NCBI GenBank assembly: GCA_044221555.1
Contig: JBGAOY010000015.1
Span: 30,192 to 94,191, forward strand
DNA length: 64,000 bases
Direction of reading: 5' to 3'
Origin: JAEUJM01 sp044221555
Lineage (GTDB): Bacteria > Actinomycetota > Acidimicrobiia > Acidimicrobiales > DATDAH01
Below the pieces are notes generated by a model. That model searched no databases. It was not told the DNA's origin and worked only from the letters and a program-made list of their open reading frames with translations. The translations under genes and the position numbers were made by a program. The first letter of the stretch is position 1; each line of letters begins with the position of its first letter. Of this stretch, positions 36,510-46,700 are shown in pieces.

Positions 36510-37832
36510 ATGACGAGTTGTCCACAGGGTCACGACGTGCCCGTAGGCTCGACGTTCTGCCCGGACTGCGGCGAACGCGTGCCCGTCGCCTCCCTCGTCG
36601 TGGACCTCTCCTCCATTGATGCGCCTCCCGACACGGAGTCCGGTATCGCGGCGGAACCCGCCGTTTCGCCAGCATCGGCGAATGTGATCGCCGAGCCAAG
36701 GGTCGGACTGGCGGCGCATCCGAATTCCGGGCATCGGGCGGCGTGGATCGTGGGTGGCGTCGCCGCCGTTGTGCTGGTGGTTCTCGTCGTCGTCGTCTCG
36801 GCGCTGAGGTCGGACTCACCCGACTCGCAGGCCGGCTCCCCGGCTGCGGCGCCGGTGACCGCCACGTCGGCGACGGCGGTCCCATCGTCCACGGCCGCCG
36901 CACCATTCGCCGACGCCGGCACCGAGGCATTCATCGCGGAGGTCGCGTCCGCCCTCGGGCTGGACGCGCCAGCAGACGACTACCCCGACTACGAAACCCT
37001 GACCGACGCATCGGACACGATCGCCATCGACGTGCCGACGGCCTGGAACGACCGGCTGCTTGACGGTGGCAGCCGAGCTGCGCTCGCCGCGGCCACAGAG
37101 CTGACCGATGCGGCGTCGGTCATCGTCGTCCCGGAAACCGCGCCATCGGGGGTCTCGGTCCAGATCGCGGAGCAGGAAGGTCCCGGTGACGTCGCCGACA
37201 CGCTGGCGTCCCTGGGGAACGTGGACAGCTGCTCCGTCGATCCCGGCGCCATGCAGATGGTCTCCAGCACCTCAGCGACCCTCGACTCCGGCGACATCCC
37301 CGCCTTCATCTTCAAGTCCTGCGATGGTTCGGGGGCCGGCGCCGTCGCGCTCTTCGGGAGTGCTGCCGACCGGCGATCGAACCTCGAGGTCTTGGTTCAC
37401 CTCAACGAGGAGCGCGATCTGGCGGCTCTCGGCCACGCGGTCGAGACCCTGCGTCTGGCCGGCGACGCCCTGCCGCTGGACGAGGTCTACTTCTCCCGCT
37501 GCTACTTCGAGGGGGACCCGCTGGAGGTCGAGCCCGAGGAGGCCCTCGTCGGGTGTGATGGCGGCACCACCTTGAGCGACCTGCGCTGGGACGAGTGGAC
37601 GGCCGACGGGGCGTCCGGATCTGGGACGTACTCCGCCACGGACTGCAACCCCAACTGTGCCGCGGGCACGGTGACTGACTACGACGTCGAGGTCGAGCTG
37701 TCCGCGCCAGAGGACCTCGCCTGCGGTCGCTTCTTCACGGCCGCGGTCCTGCGCTTCCCGAACGGGTCCCCTCCTGATGCCAGCGGCTCGACCATCGAGT
37801 TCGCCGACGGCGAGTTGGCCCCGGTGTGTTGA
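36510..37832 (+). CDS. Zinc-ribbon single-pass membrane protein, unknown ectodomain
   Basis: 440 residues from the ATG at 36510 (MTSCPQGHDVPVG). Zinc ribbon (CPQGH...FCPDCGE), linker, TM helix (about 77-98), Ala/Thr/Ser linker, then a large acidic ectodomain with several Cys near the C-terminus (SRCYFEGD, CNPNCAAG). Same plan as the kinase gene but without a kinase domain. The ectodomain (TIAIDVPTAWNDRL) is not recognised with confidence. Upstream in-frame starts from 36453 are possible. Confidence 0.75.
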   Translation: MTSCPQGHDVPVGSTFCPDCGERVPVASLVVDLSSIDAPPDTESGIAAEPAVSPASANVIAEPRVGLAAHPNSGHRAAWIVGGVAAVVLVVLVVVVSALRSDSPDSQAGSPAAAPVTATSATAVPSSTAAAPFADAGTEAFIAEVASALGLDAPADDYPDYETLTDASDTIAIDVPTAWNDRLLDGGSRAALAAATELTDAASVIVVPETAPSGVSVQIAEQEGPGDVADTLASLGNVDSCSVDPGAMQMVSSTSATLDSGDIPAFIFKSCDGSGAGAVALFGSAADRRSNLEVLVHLNEERDLAALGHAVETLRLAGDALPLDEVYFSRCYFEGDPLEVEPEEALVGCDGGTTLSDLRWDEWTADGASGSGTYSATDCNPNCAAGTVTDYDVEVELSAPEDLACGRFFTAAVLRFPNGSPPDASGSTIEFADGELAPVC

Positions 37833-37847
37833 GACCGATGGCCGCCG

Positions 37848-38624
37848 CTACACGCGGTCGTAGAGGATGGCCCGCTTCACTTCTTCGATGGCCTGGGTGA
37901 CCTTGATCTCGCGGGGGCAGGCCTCGGAGCAGTTGAAGGCGGTGCGGCAGCGCCACACGCCGGACTTCTCGTTGAGGATGTCGAGGCGGTCGGCGGCGCC
38001 CTCGTCGCGGCTGTCGAAGATGAAGCGGTGGGCGTTGACGATGGCGGCGGGGCCGACATAGGACGAATTGCCCCAGTAGATCGGGCACGAGGTGGTGCAG
38101 GCCGCGCAGAGGATGCATTTGGTGGTGTCGTCGAAGCGCTCGCGGTCTTCCGAGGACTGGTAGCGCTCGGTGTAGCCGGGGTCGCTGTCGTTGATGAGGT
38201 ACGGCATGACCGAGCGGTACTGGGCGAAGAAGGGCTCCATGTCGACCACGAGGTCCTTGATGACCGGCAGGCCGCGGATGGGCTCGACGGTGACGGTCGA
38301 GCCGGCGTCCTTGATGAGCATGGTGCAGGCCAGGGCGTTGGCCCCGTTGATGACCATGGCGTCGGACCCGCACACGCCGTGGGCGCACGAGCGGCGCAGG
38401 GCCAGAGTGCCGTCGTGGTGGTACTTCACCTCGTGGAGGGCGTCGAGCACGCGGTCGGTGCCCTCCATCTCCACGTGGTAGCTCTCCCAGTGGGGCTTGG
38501 TCTCGCGCTCGGGGTCGTAGCGCTTGATGCGCACCTCGACCTTGAACAGCTCCACCTTCGGAGCAGGCGCCGCCGCGGCGGCGGTGTCGGTCGTGTCGGC
38601 GGTGTCGGTTTCGGTGGCAGCCAT
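37848..38624 (-). CDS. sdhB: Succinate dehydrogenase iron-sulfur subunit
   Basis: 258 residues. 2Fe-2S ligands in RRSCAHGVCGSDAM...LAC (Asp at the third position, as in E. coli), 4Fe-4S in CILCAACTTSCP, 3Fe-4S in CRTAFNCSEACPREI. Transfers electrons from SdhA to quinone. Its ATG overlaps the sdhA stop by one base (TGATG). The N-terminal 25 residues are Ala/Thr-rich and extra. Confidence 0.97.
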   Translation of the reverse strand: MAATETDTADTTDTAAAAAPAPKVELFKVEVRIKRYDPERETKPHWESYHVEMEGTDRVLDALHEVKYHHDGTLALRRSCAHGVCGSDAMVINGANALACTMLIKDAGSTVTVEPIRGLPVIKDLVVDMEPFFAQYRSVMPYLINDSDPGYTERYQSSEDRERFDDTTKCILCAACTTSCPIYWGNSSYVGPAAIVNAHRFIFDSRDEGAADRLDILNEKSGVWRCRTAFNCSEACPREIKVTQAIEEVKRAILYDRV

Positions 38625-40384
38625 CAGTACTTGCGCTCCATGGGCTCGTAGCGTCCGCCGATCACCGGTTTGTAGTCGAGGGTGATCGAGCCGTCGTCGT
38701 TCAGTGTGGCCAGCGTGTGCTTCATCCACTCGGCGTCGTCACGCGTGGGGAAGTCGTCGCGGGCGTGGGCGCCGCGGCTCTCGGTGCGGGCCCGGGCGCT
38801 CTTCACGGTGACGTCGGCCAGGTCGAGCAGGTAGCTCACCTCGAGCGCCTCGGTGAGGTCGTAGTTGAAGATGTCGCCCTTGTCGGTGATGGCGACGTCC
38901 TCGTAGGCGGCCTTCATCTCGGCCACGGTGGCCTCGGCCGTGGCCAGCGAGTCGTCGGTGCGGAACACCGTGGCGTACTTGGTCATGTCGTCCTGCAGCC
39001 GGGTGCGGATGTCGGCGTAGTTCTCGGTGCCCGTGCCGGCCTTCAGCTTCTCGATGCGGGCGGCCACGTCGTGCTCGGCGCCCGCCACCGCGTCGGGCAT
39101 GCCCGTGCTGTTCACGTAGCGGGCCATGTCCTTGCCGCCGCGGCGGCCGAACACCACGATGTCGAGCAGCGAGTTGGTGCCCAGCCGGTTGGCGCCGTGC
39201 ACCGACACGCAGGCGCACTCGCCCGCGGCGTACAGGCCCGGCAACACGGTGTTGTCGGCATCGATCACCACCTGGCCGTCGACGTTGGTGGGGATGCCGC
39301 CCATGGCGTAGTGGGCCGTGGGCTGGATGGGGATGGGGTCGGTCTTGGGCTCGATGCCCTGGTAGGTGCGCACGAAGTCGCTGATGTCGGGCAGCTTGGC
39401 GTCGATCTGCTCGGGCGGAAGGTGGGTGAGGTCGAGGTGCACGTAGTCGCCGTGGATGCCACACCCGCGACCCTCGAGGATCTCGGTCATGATCGAGCGC
39501 GAGACCATGTCGCGAGGGGCGAGGTCCTTCACCGTGGGGGCGTAGCGCTCCATGAAGCGCTCGCCGTCCTTGTTGCGCAGGATGCCGCCCTCGCCGCGGG
39601 CCGCCTCCGACAGCAGGATGCCCAGCTTGTAGATGCCGGTCGGGTGGAACTGGAAGAACTCCATGTCCTGCATGGGGATGCCGCGGCGCAGCAGGAGCCC
39701 CGGGCCGTCGCCGGTGAGGCTCACCGCGTTGGACGACACCTTGAACATGCGGCCGAAGCCGCCGGACGCGAACAGCACGCCCTTGGTCCGGAACACGTGC
39801 AGGTCGCCCGTGGCCATCTCGTAGGCGATCACCGACGACACCCGCTTGCCGGCGTCGCTGTCGGGGTCGTCCACGAAGGCGATGTCGAGCACCTGGAACT
39901 CGTTGAAGAAGTTCACGCCCCGCTTCACGCACTGCTGGAAGAGGGTCTGCAGGATCATGTGACCCGTGCGGTCGGCCGAGTAGCAGGCCCGGCGCACCGG
40001 TGCCTCGCCGTGGTTGCGGGTGTGCCCGCCGAAGCGGCGCTGATCGATCTTGCCCTCGGGTGTGCGGTTGAACGGCAGCCCGAAGTGCTCCAGCTCGATG
40101 ACGGCGTCGATGGCCTCGCGGCACATCACGTCGATGGCGGGCTGGTCGCCCAGGTAGTCGGCGCCCTTCACCGTGTCGAACGCGTGCCACTCCCACGAGT
40201 CGTCCTCGACGTTGGCCAGTGCCGCGCACATCCCACCCTGCGCGGCACCGGTGTGCGAGCGGGTCGGGTAGAGCTTGGTGAGCACGGCGACGTGGCAGGT
40301 GCCGGCGACTTCGATGGCGGCTCGGAGGCCGGCGCCGCCGGCCCCGACGATCACCGCGTCGTAGCTGTGGTGATGGACGTTCAC
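38624..40384 (-). CDS. sdhA: Succinate dehydrogenase flavoprotein subunit
   Basis: 586 residues. FAD-binding VIVGAGGAGLRAAIE, covalent-flavin His in RSHTGAAQGGMC, substrate residues in HPTGIYKLG and GEAPVRRACYSADRTGH (cited in part). GTG at 40384 (MNVHHHSYD) chosen because homology begins here; a GTG at 40468 would add 28 residues. Oxidises succinate to fumarate. No SdhC/SdhD anchor genes adjoin; upstream is a divergent TetR gene. Confidence 0.96.
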   Translation of the reverse strand: MNVHHHSYDAVIVGAGGAGLRAAIEVAGTCHVAVLTKLYPTRSHTGAAQGGMCAALANVEDDSWEWHAFDTVKGADYLGDQPAIDVMCREAIDAVIELEHFGLPFNRTPEGKIDQRRFGGHTRNHGEAPVRRACYSADRTGHMILQTLFQQCVKRGVNFFNEFQVLDIAFVDDPDSDAGKRVSSVIAYEMATGDLHVFRTKGVLFASGGFGRMFKVSSNAVSLTGDGPGLLLRRGIPMQDMEFFQFHPTGIYKLGILLSEAARGEGGILRNKDGERFMERYAPTVKDLAPRDMVSRSIMTEILEGRGCGIHGDYVHLDLTHLPPEQIDAKLPDISDFVRTYQGIEPKTDPIPIQPTAHYAMGGIPTNVDGQVVIDADNTVLPGLYAAGECACVSVHGANRLGTNSLLDIVVFGRRGGKDMARYVNSTGMPDAVAGAEHDVAARIEKLKAGTGTENYADIRTRLQDDMTKYATVFRTDDSLATAEATVAEMKAAYEDVAITDKGDIFNYDLTEALEVSYLLDLADVTVKSARARTESRGAHARDDFPTRDDAEWMKHTLATLNDDGSITLDYKPVIGGRYEPMERKY

Positions 40385-40500
40385 GAACCCACTTTTCCAC
40401 GCCTGCCGAGGCAGGACCGCATCGGCGCCGTCGCCGCCGGACGGTGGCCCGTACCGACGGCCGTTCACCGTCCTTTACCCCGCGTGGGTGGTCGTCCTCC

Positions 40501-40506
40501 TAGACT
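40501..40506 (+). promoter_or_regulatory. -10 element, leaderless promoter of tetR-type gene
   Basis: TAGACT, 9 nt before the GTG at 40516, in the 131-bp gap divergent from sdhA. Confidence 0.45.
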
Positions 40507-40515
40507 GTCCCGCAG

Positions 40516-41157
40516 GTGGTACGAGACAGGCCTCTCTCCCGAGCGGAGTCGCAGGAGCGGACGAGACAGGCGCTCCTCGTCGCGGCCGAGCACCGGTTCC
40601 TGAACGAGGGGTACCTCCGCACCACGCTGGCCGAGATCGCGGCGGACGCGGGGGTCACCAAGGGCGCGGTGTACGCCAACTTCAGCTCGAAGGCCGCGCT
40701 GTTCCAGCAGGTGCGGAGCGCGTGGACGCTTCGGGGTCAGGCCGAGATCCAGGAGGTGCTGGCGGGCACCACCGACCTCGACACCTTCGTGGAGACGGGC
40801 GCGAGGTGGATGACCGAGTTCGGCCTCGCCAGCGAGACCCGGCAGCAGGCCATCTTCGAGTTCTTGGCGGAGGCCGAGGACGCCGCCGCGATCCACGCGT
40901 TCGTGGACACGTTCCACGCCACCCGAGCGGTCTTGCAGGGCATCCTCCGGGACAACCTGCCGCGGCTCACCGGATGCGACGTCGACGAGGCCACCCTCGC
41001 GCTCCAGGTCGAGGTGTTCCTGGCCGCGCTGCGCGGGGTGGCGGTGCACCGCCGGGTCGACCCGACCATCCCCGCCGAGGCCTACGGCACCGCGCTGCGC
41101 AACCTGGTCGCGGGGACGCTGGCAACGTGCTCCCGCACGGCGATGTCGGCGCGCTGA
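40516..41157 (+). CDS. TetR/AcrR-family transcriptional regulator
   Basis: 213 residues. N-terminal helix-turn-helix: TLAEIAADAGVTKGAVYANF followed by SSKAALF, then a helical ligand-binding domain. Divergent from sdhA, so it may control sdhAB and itself (positional inference). Ligand unknown. Confidence 0.9.
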   Translation: MVRDRPLSRAESQERTRQALLVAAEHRFLNEGYLRTTLAEIAADAGVTKGAVYANFSSKAALFQQVRSAWTLRGQAEIQEVLAGTTDLDTFVETGARWMTEFGLASETRQQAIFEFLAEAEDAAAIHAFVDTFHATRAVLQGILRDNLPRLTGCDVDEATLALQVEVFLAALRGVAVHRRVDPTIPAEAYGTALRNLVAGTLATCSRTAMSAR

Positions 41158-41453
41158 GGCCGGTTCCGCACCAGGCAGGGGGCGACTTGACACCGTTCAC
41201 CGGGCGAGCCAGACTCAGAAACTGAGGGTATGCGGACAGGTGGCCCCCCCGCCGCCTACGCACTCGGTCCCCACGCTTCGCGTCGGCGGTCGTGTCCCTC
41301 CCACGCCTTGGGCGAGCCCGGGAGGGGTACGTGAAGGGGTCCCCGCCCCCACACGTCCCTCCCGGGTGGCTGGGCGGTGGCGCTCCGGGGCGCACCCGCC
41401 CGGTCGTGCGCAGCGACGTGCGCACGCAGCCCCGTCGAGGCCGATCGCTCCGA
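41158..41453. other. 296-bp intergenic region with inverted repeats
   Basis: No gene is seen. CCCTCCC...GGGAGGG arms (41296-41302 with 41320-41326), with inner CGCC/GGCG pairing, form a hairpin between the convergent TetR and GH2 genes; probable terminator. Confidence 0.45.
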
Positions 41454-43610
41454 TCAGCCGTCGACGACGGTGTCGTAGCGGTTGGCCACACGGTCGAGGC
41501 CGTCACCGACCAGTTCGACGTCGACGGTGAGGGCGCCCGGCGCCTCGGGCACCTCGAGGTCGATCGCGCCGATCCGGACGCACTCGTCGGCGGGCAGGTC
41601 ACCCTGCCAGGCCCACGTCTCGTCGCCGCCGGGCCAGGTCACCGTGGCGCGAACCCGGGCGTCGGGCACCGGTCGGTGCAGGTCGGAGACGGCGTGGATG
41701 GCGAGCGAGAGCCGCTCGCCGGGTCGGACGGTCGCGGGCGGCCGCTCACACACCACGATCACCGGGCGACAGGCGTCGACCAGCGCGTCGAAGCCCGCCT
41801 TGGGGGCGCGGTCGTGGCCCAGCACCGACCACGTGACCGCGGGGTGGCCGTCGGCGAAGCAGAACTGGGCGAAGCCGCCCGTGGGCCGGTACTTGAGCGT
41901 GCGCAGCGCCTCGATGTGGTGCTTGATCACGTCGGCCTGGTACCGCTGCGTGGCGTCTCGCCACTCGTCGAAGGTGGCGTGGTCGGCCGGCGGCACGTAG
42001 CGGTCGAAGGCGTGCTTCTGCAGGTTGTGGGTGCGGGCCAGGCGGGGCCAGTCCAGGTCGGGCCAGCGATCTGGTTCGCAGAAGTCGGCCGTGTCGGGCA
42101 CGGCCTGGGCGCCGAACTCGGTGACGAAGCGGGCCAGACGAGGGATCCGGCGCAGGAAGGCCGGGAAGTCGCGCTCGTCGCCGAAGTACCAGCCGAAGTA
42201 GGTGTGGGTGTCGGTGCCGTCGAGTTGGGGGAGGTGGGGGAACATCCCCGAGTTGGCGATGACCGGGCGGGACGGGTCGGCCTTGCGCAGGCTGCGCTTG
42301 ATCGAGCGGTCGAGGATCGTGCGGTTCCAGGTGGGCAGCTCCTGGGCGGCGAGGGCCCGCACCGCCAGGCGCCGCACCGCGGCCGGGTCGGCCAGGGCCT
42401 CGGCGTCGATGTCGATGGCCATGGGCTCGTTGTGCCCGCACCAGATGGCCACGGAGGGGTGGTGGCCCAGCAGCTCGACCGCCTTGCGGGCCTGGCGCAC
42501 GGCCTGGCGGCGCACCCCGCGGGCGTAGCCCCACTGCAGCGGCAGGTCCTGCCAGAGCAGCAGCCCGGCCTCGTCGGCCGCGTCGTAGAGCTCGGGCCGC
42601 GTGATGTGGGCGTGGAGGCGCAGGAAGTCGAGGCCGGCGCCCTTCGCCAGGGTGACGTCCCGCACCAGTTCGTCGGGGGTGGCATCGGCCAGGGCCTGGC
42701 GGGTGGGGCCCTGGTTGGAGCCCTTCAGGAAGAGGCGCTCGCCGTTCACGTGGGCGATCCAATTGCGCAGCTCCACCGTGCGCAGACCGAGGCGGCGGGT
42801 GACCCGATGGCTCACCTCGCCGTCGGGGGTCCGCACCTCGATGGCGACCTCGTGCAGCGGCTGGTCGCCGAGCGACCACGGCCACCACCGCTCGGGGTCG
42901 GCTACCCCCACGGTCCACTCCACCCGGTTCTCGCCGGCCGCCAGCGGGTGGTCGGTGCGCTGCTCGACGATGGTCGGGCCCCCGTCGGCGGCGCTGACCG
43001 TGGTGCGGATCTCGAACGTGCCCGCGTCGAGGGTGTCGACCACCGCGGCGATGGCGACGACGGCCTGGGTCTCGCTGGCGTCGATGCAGATCATCGACGG
43101 GCGACGGAACCTCACCGGCCCCGTCTCCTCGAGGCGCACGGGCCGCCAGATGCCCCCGGGGTTGCGATCCCGGTCGTGGCAGTCCCAGTGCTGGAACACC
43201 CCGGTGAGGTTGCGCTTCGCGGCCCGGTCGAGCTGCGGGGCGCAGATCACCTCGAGGGCCACGGAGTGCTCGCGGCGCGCCGCCAGGGCCTCGGTGACCT
43301 CGAAGGTGTGGTGGAAGAAGTAGCCCTCCGTGGCGCCGACGTAGGCCTCGTCGAGCCAGACGTCACCTTGGTAGAAGATGCCGTCGAGCACCAGCCACGA
43401 GCGGCGACCCTCGTCGGGCACGGGCGACTCGAAGGCGCGGCGGTAGAGCAGGGGCCCGTCGCAGCCGGCGAAGGCCGGTGTGGACCACCAGTGGCCCGGC
43501 ACGGCGATCGGCTCCCACCCGTCGTCGTCGAACCCGTCGGCGGTGTAGGTGCGGCGCAGGTCCTCGTCCGCCAGCGCCGCGCGCCACGTCCCCGAGAGGT
43601 CCTGTGCCAA
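41454..43610 (-). CDS. Glycoside hydrolase family 2 (beta-mannosidase-like)
   Basis: 718 residues. GH2 sugar-binding jelly roll (SGTWRAALADEDLRR, VWLDEAYVGATEGYF), Ig-like middle domain, TIM barrel with acid/base Glu in WCGHNEPM and nucleophile Glu in FVTEFGAQ. No signal peptide, so probably cytoplasmic. The TTG at 43610 (MAQDLSGTW) is preferred because TACCCT lies 7 nt upstream and homology starts there; a GTG at 43718 would add 36 residues of unlikely sequence. Substrate uncertain: mannoside, glucuronide or galactoside. Confidence 0.85.
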   Translation of the reverse strand: MAQDLSGTWRAALADEDLRRTYTADGFDDDGWEPIAVPGHWWSTPAFAGCDGPLLYRRAFESPVPDEGRRSWLVLDGIFYQGDVWLDEAYVGATEGYFFHHTFEVTEALAARREHSVALEVICAPQLDRAAKRNLTGVFQHWDCHDRDRNPGGIWRPVRLEETGPVRFRRPSMICIDASETQAVVAIAAVVDTLDAGTFEIRTTVSAADGGPTIVEQRTDHPLAAGENRVEWTVGVADPERWWPWSLGDQPLHEVAIEVRTPDGEVSHRVTRRLGLRTVELRNWIAHVNGERLFLKGSNQGPTRQALADATPDELVRDVTLAKGAGLDFLRLHAHITRPELYDAADEAGLLLWQDLPLQWGYARGVRRQAVRQARKAVELLGHHPSVAIWCGHNEPMAIDIDAEALADPAAVRRLAVRALAAQELPTWNRTILDRSIKRSLRKADPSRPVIANSGMFPHLPQLDGTDTHTYFGWYFGDERDFPAFLRRIPRLARFVTEFGAQAVPDTADFCEPDRWPDLDWPRLARTHNLQKHAFDRYVPPADHATFDEWRDATQRYQADVIKHHIEALRTLKYRPTGGFAQFCFADGHPAVTWSVLGHDRAPKAGFDALVDACRPVIVVCERPPATVRPGERLSLAIHAVSDLHRPVPDARVRATVTWPGGDETWAWQGDLPADECVRIGAIDLEVPEAPGALTVDVELVGDGLDRVANRYDTVVDG

Positions 43611-43617
43611 GCGCGAG

Positions 43618-43623
43618 AGGGTA
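43618..43623 (-). promoter_or_regulatory. -10 element, leaderless promoter of GH2 gene
   Basis: TACCCT on the minus strand, 7 nt before the TTG at 43610; decides between two candidate starts. Confidence 0.4.
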
Positions 43624-43718
43624 CCGGGGCACGGCGCGCCTGGCCGCGGTCGAGGGGTGCGCCGTGCATCGGCGCGCAAGGCGATGGGCACCGCCTCGTC
43701 ATGTCCCGGGCAGGCCAC

Positions 43719-43724
43719 TACCCT
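43719..43724 (+). promoter_or_regulatory. -10 element of NHL gene (leadered)
   Basis: TACCCT, which would give about a 45-nt leader with GGAGGG before the GTG at 43776. Confidence 0.35.
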
Positions 43725-43775
43725 CGGCTCCGGGTCGCGAGACCGCTGTCGCCTGGGGATCGTTGGAGGGACGGC

Positions 43776-46700
43776 GTGGGATCATCGAGGAAGCCACACC
43801 GCGCCGGCGCTCTCGCCGTGGTGGTCGTGGCACTGGTCGCCGCCGCGCTGGCACCCACCGCCGAGGCGTCGATCACGTCGAACGAGCCGGCGCCGCTGAA
43901 GCGTCGATCGATCGGTGACATCCCCCGGTCCGGCTTGGCCACTCGGGGTGATCTCACCCAGCCCTACCTGCTGGCGCTGGCGCCGAACGGGGACGTCGTG
44001 GTACCTGACCAGACCAACCACCGGGTGGTTCGCTTCGCCGCAGACGGCAGCTTCGTATGGCGCATCGGTGGTGACCGGCGAGGGTCGGGCCCCGGTGAGT
44101 TCGATCAGCCGACGGCGGTGGCCGTCGCGCCCGGTGGCGACGTCTACGTCGCCGACTCGAACAACGACCGGGTGCAGCGGTTCGCCGCCGACGGTTCGTT
44201 CGTGTCCTCGTGGGGGACCGAGGGGCCGGCACCCGGGCAGTTCCAGGGGCCCGAGGCGATCGCGGTCGCGCCGGACGGTGACGTGTGGGTGCTCGAGCAG
44301 AGCCGCGTGCAGCGCTTCAGCGCGTCCGGCACCTTCGAAGCGGCCTGGGGAGACTGTTGCACCGGGCCCGCCATCCTGGTGGGATCGAGGGGGATCGCGC
44401 TCGGTCCGGACGGAACCGTGTACGTCACGAGCTACCTCCGGCACAAGGTGCAGCGGTTCAGTCCGACCGGCGATCTGCTCGCCTCGTGGGGCAGCCTCGG
44501 GACCGGTGGCGGGCAGTTCAACCGACCCCACGGGATCGCGGTCGACGCCAGCGGCGACGTGATCGTGGCCGATACGAGCAACCAACGCATCCAGCGCTTC
44601 GACCCCGACGGGGTGTTCGAGTCGTCGTTCACCCCCCAGAACCAGCCACGAGGGGTCGCGGTGTCGGCGGCGGGCGACCTCTTCGTCTCGTCCGGCTTCC
44701 GCGTCGAGCACTTCACGGGCGCCGGCAGCCTCGTCGCCGCCTGGGGCCAGAGCGGTGACGGGTGGGCGCGCTTCGATGGGCCCAGCGATGTGGCGGTGGC
44801 GCCGGACGGTGGGTTGGTGGTCGCTGATCGCCGCAACCACCGCATCACCCGATCGGGCCCCGACCTCTTCTTCGGGACGGCCTGGGGCAGTCAGGGCTCC
44901 GGCCCCGGCCAGTTCTCGTACCCCGAAGGGGTCGCGGTGGCCCCGAACGGGTCGATCTACGTGGCCGACACCGGCAACGACCGGGTGCAGCGCCTCCACG
45001 ACGACGGCACCTTCGACCGCCAGTGGGGGACACACGGGTCCGGCCCGGGCCGGTTCGAGCAGCCCGCGGGCATCGCGGTCGGGCCCGGCGGCGACGTGTG
45101 GGTCACCGATCGGTTCACGGCGCCGATGATCCAGCGCTTCGCTGCCGACGGCACGTACGAGGCCTCGTTCGGGAGCTACGGAACGGGACCAGGCCAGTTC
45201 GACCAGCCCTCCGGGATCGCCGTCGGTGACGAGGGCGTCTTCGTGGCCGACACCCGGAACCGCCGCATCCAGCGGTTCGATCTCGACGGGACGTTCGTCG
45301 ACGCGTGGCCCACCACCGATGGAGCCGAGCCGGTCGGGATCGACGTGGATCGTCGCGGCGGCGTCTGGGTCAGCACCCTTCGGACGCACCCCGCGACGGG
45401 GAGCGACATGAGGGTCGCCCGCTACAGCGCGGACGGCGTCCGGCTGTCGACGGTGGACCTCGCCGACGAGGCCGGTGGCATCACGACCCATCCGAACGGA
45501 CGGATCTACGTCGCGGCGCGCAGCGCCGGCAATCTGATCGAGGTCGAGATCGGCGCTGGACCCCTGGTGGCCGTCACCCTCGAGGCGATGGCGCCTGCCG
45601 CGGAGGTCGGGCGACGCGTGGACTTCCGACTCACGGTGCGCAACACGGGTGACGTCGCCCAGACCGGCCTGCAGGCGGCCTATTCCGGGACACCCGAATG
45701 TGATGGCCCCCTTCCGTCGCTCGCCGTGGGCGAGGCCGTCGAGCGGACGTGCTCGCATCTCGTCACCCCGGCCGACGTGGGGACGTTCGTCGCCCAGGCA
45801 TCGGTGACGAGCAGCCAGGTGGGCGCACCGGTGCAGAGCGTGCCGGGACCGGCCACGATGACGGTCACGTACGCGGCGCCCGTCGCGCTGGGCGTGATCG
45901 GCGGACCCGGGTCGGGACCGGGCCAGTTCGTGCAGGCGTCCGACCTCGACGTGGGCCCGGGCGGCGAACTCGTCGTCGCGAACCGCCGAAGCCTGAACGG
46001 CGCCCCGGAGGTCGACGTGTTCGACGCCGCGGGACGTCACGTGCGGAGCTTCGACACGGTCGACGGGTCCGGCGCCGTCGCCGTGGCCCCGGACGGGCAG
46101 GTGTACGTCGACGGGCGAGTGCCCAACACGTACGCGGGCGTGTCGTTCGTCGCCCGCTTCTCACCGACGGGTGTCGGTGGGGGCACGTTCGGGTCCATGG
46201 CCGGGAGGATCAACGACCTGGACGTGCGCCCGGATGGTCACACGGTCGTGCTCCACAACCGAGTTGCCTCGTGCGTGTGGGACACCGACCTCCAGGACTA
46301 CGTGTGCACGTACCGGGGCTCCAGTGGGTGGAGCGCCTTCGATGCCGCCGGCATGGCCGGGCCCTCGGCGGCGACGGACTCGGGCCGGTCGCTCGCGGCG
46401 TCGGCGACCCGCGTCCACGTCGGGCGGGGATCTTTGGGCAACAGCCCCGACACGGGGATCAGGACCTTCGACGCGTCGACCGGCGGCCTGCTCGCGACCA
46501 CGCTCACCGACGGCGATCGGCCGGCCGGGCTGGACCTCGACCCGATGGGCAACCTGTACGCCTCGTTCCAGGACTCACAAGAGGTCCGGGTGTACTCACC
46601 GTCCGGTGGGTTGCTGGCCCGATGGTCCACGCCGGCCGGCGAGGTGGCGGTCGGGCCTGACGGGTTGGTCTACGTGCTGGATGCGGCGGCGTCGGTGGTG

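Noticed and set aside
41292..43775. Open frame on + that would extend the NHL protein by over 800 residues
   Set aside because: It is antisense to the GH2 gene, has low-complexity Gly/Val/Asp composition and precedes a clear Shine-Dalgarno sequence, GTG and signal peptide at 43776.
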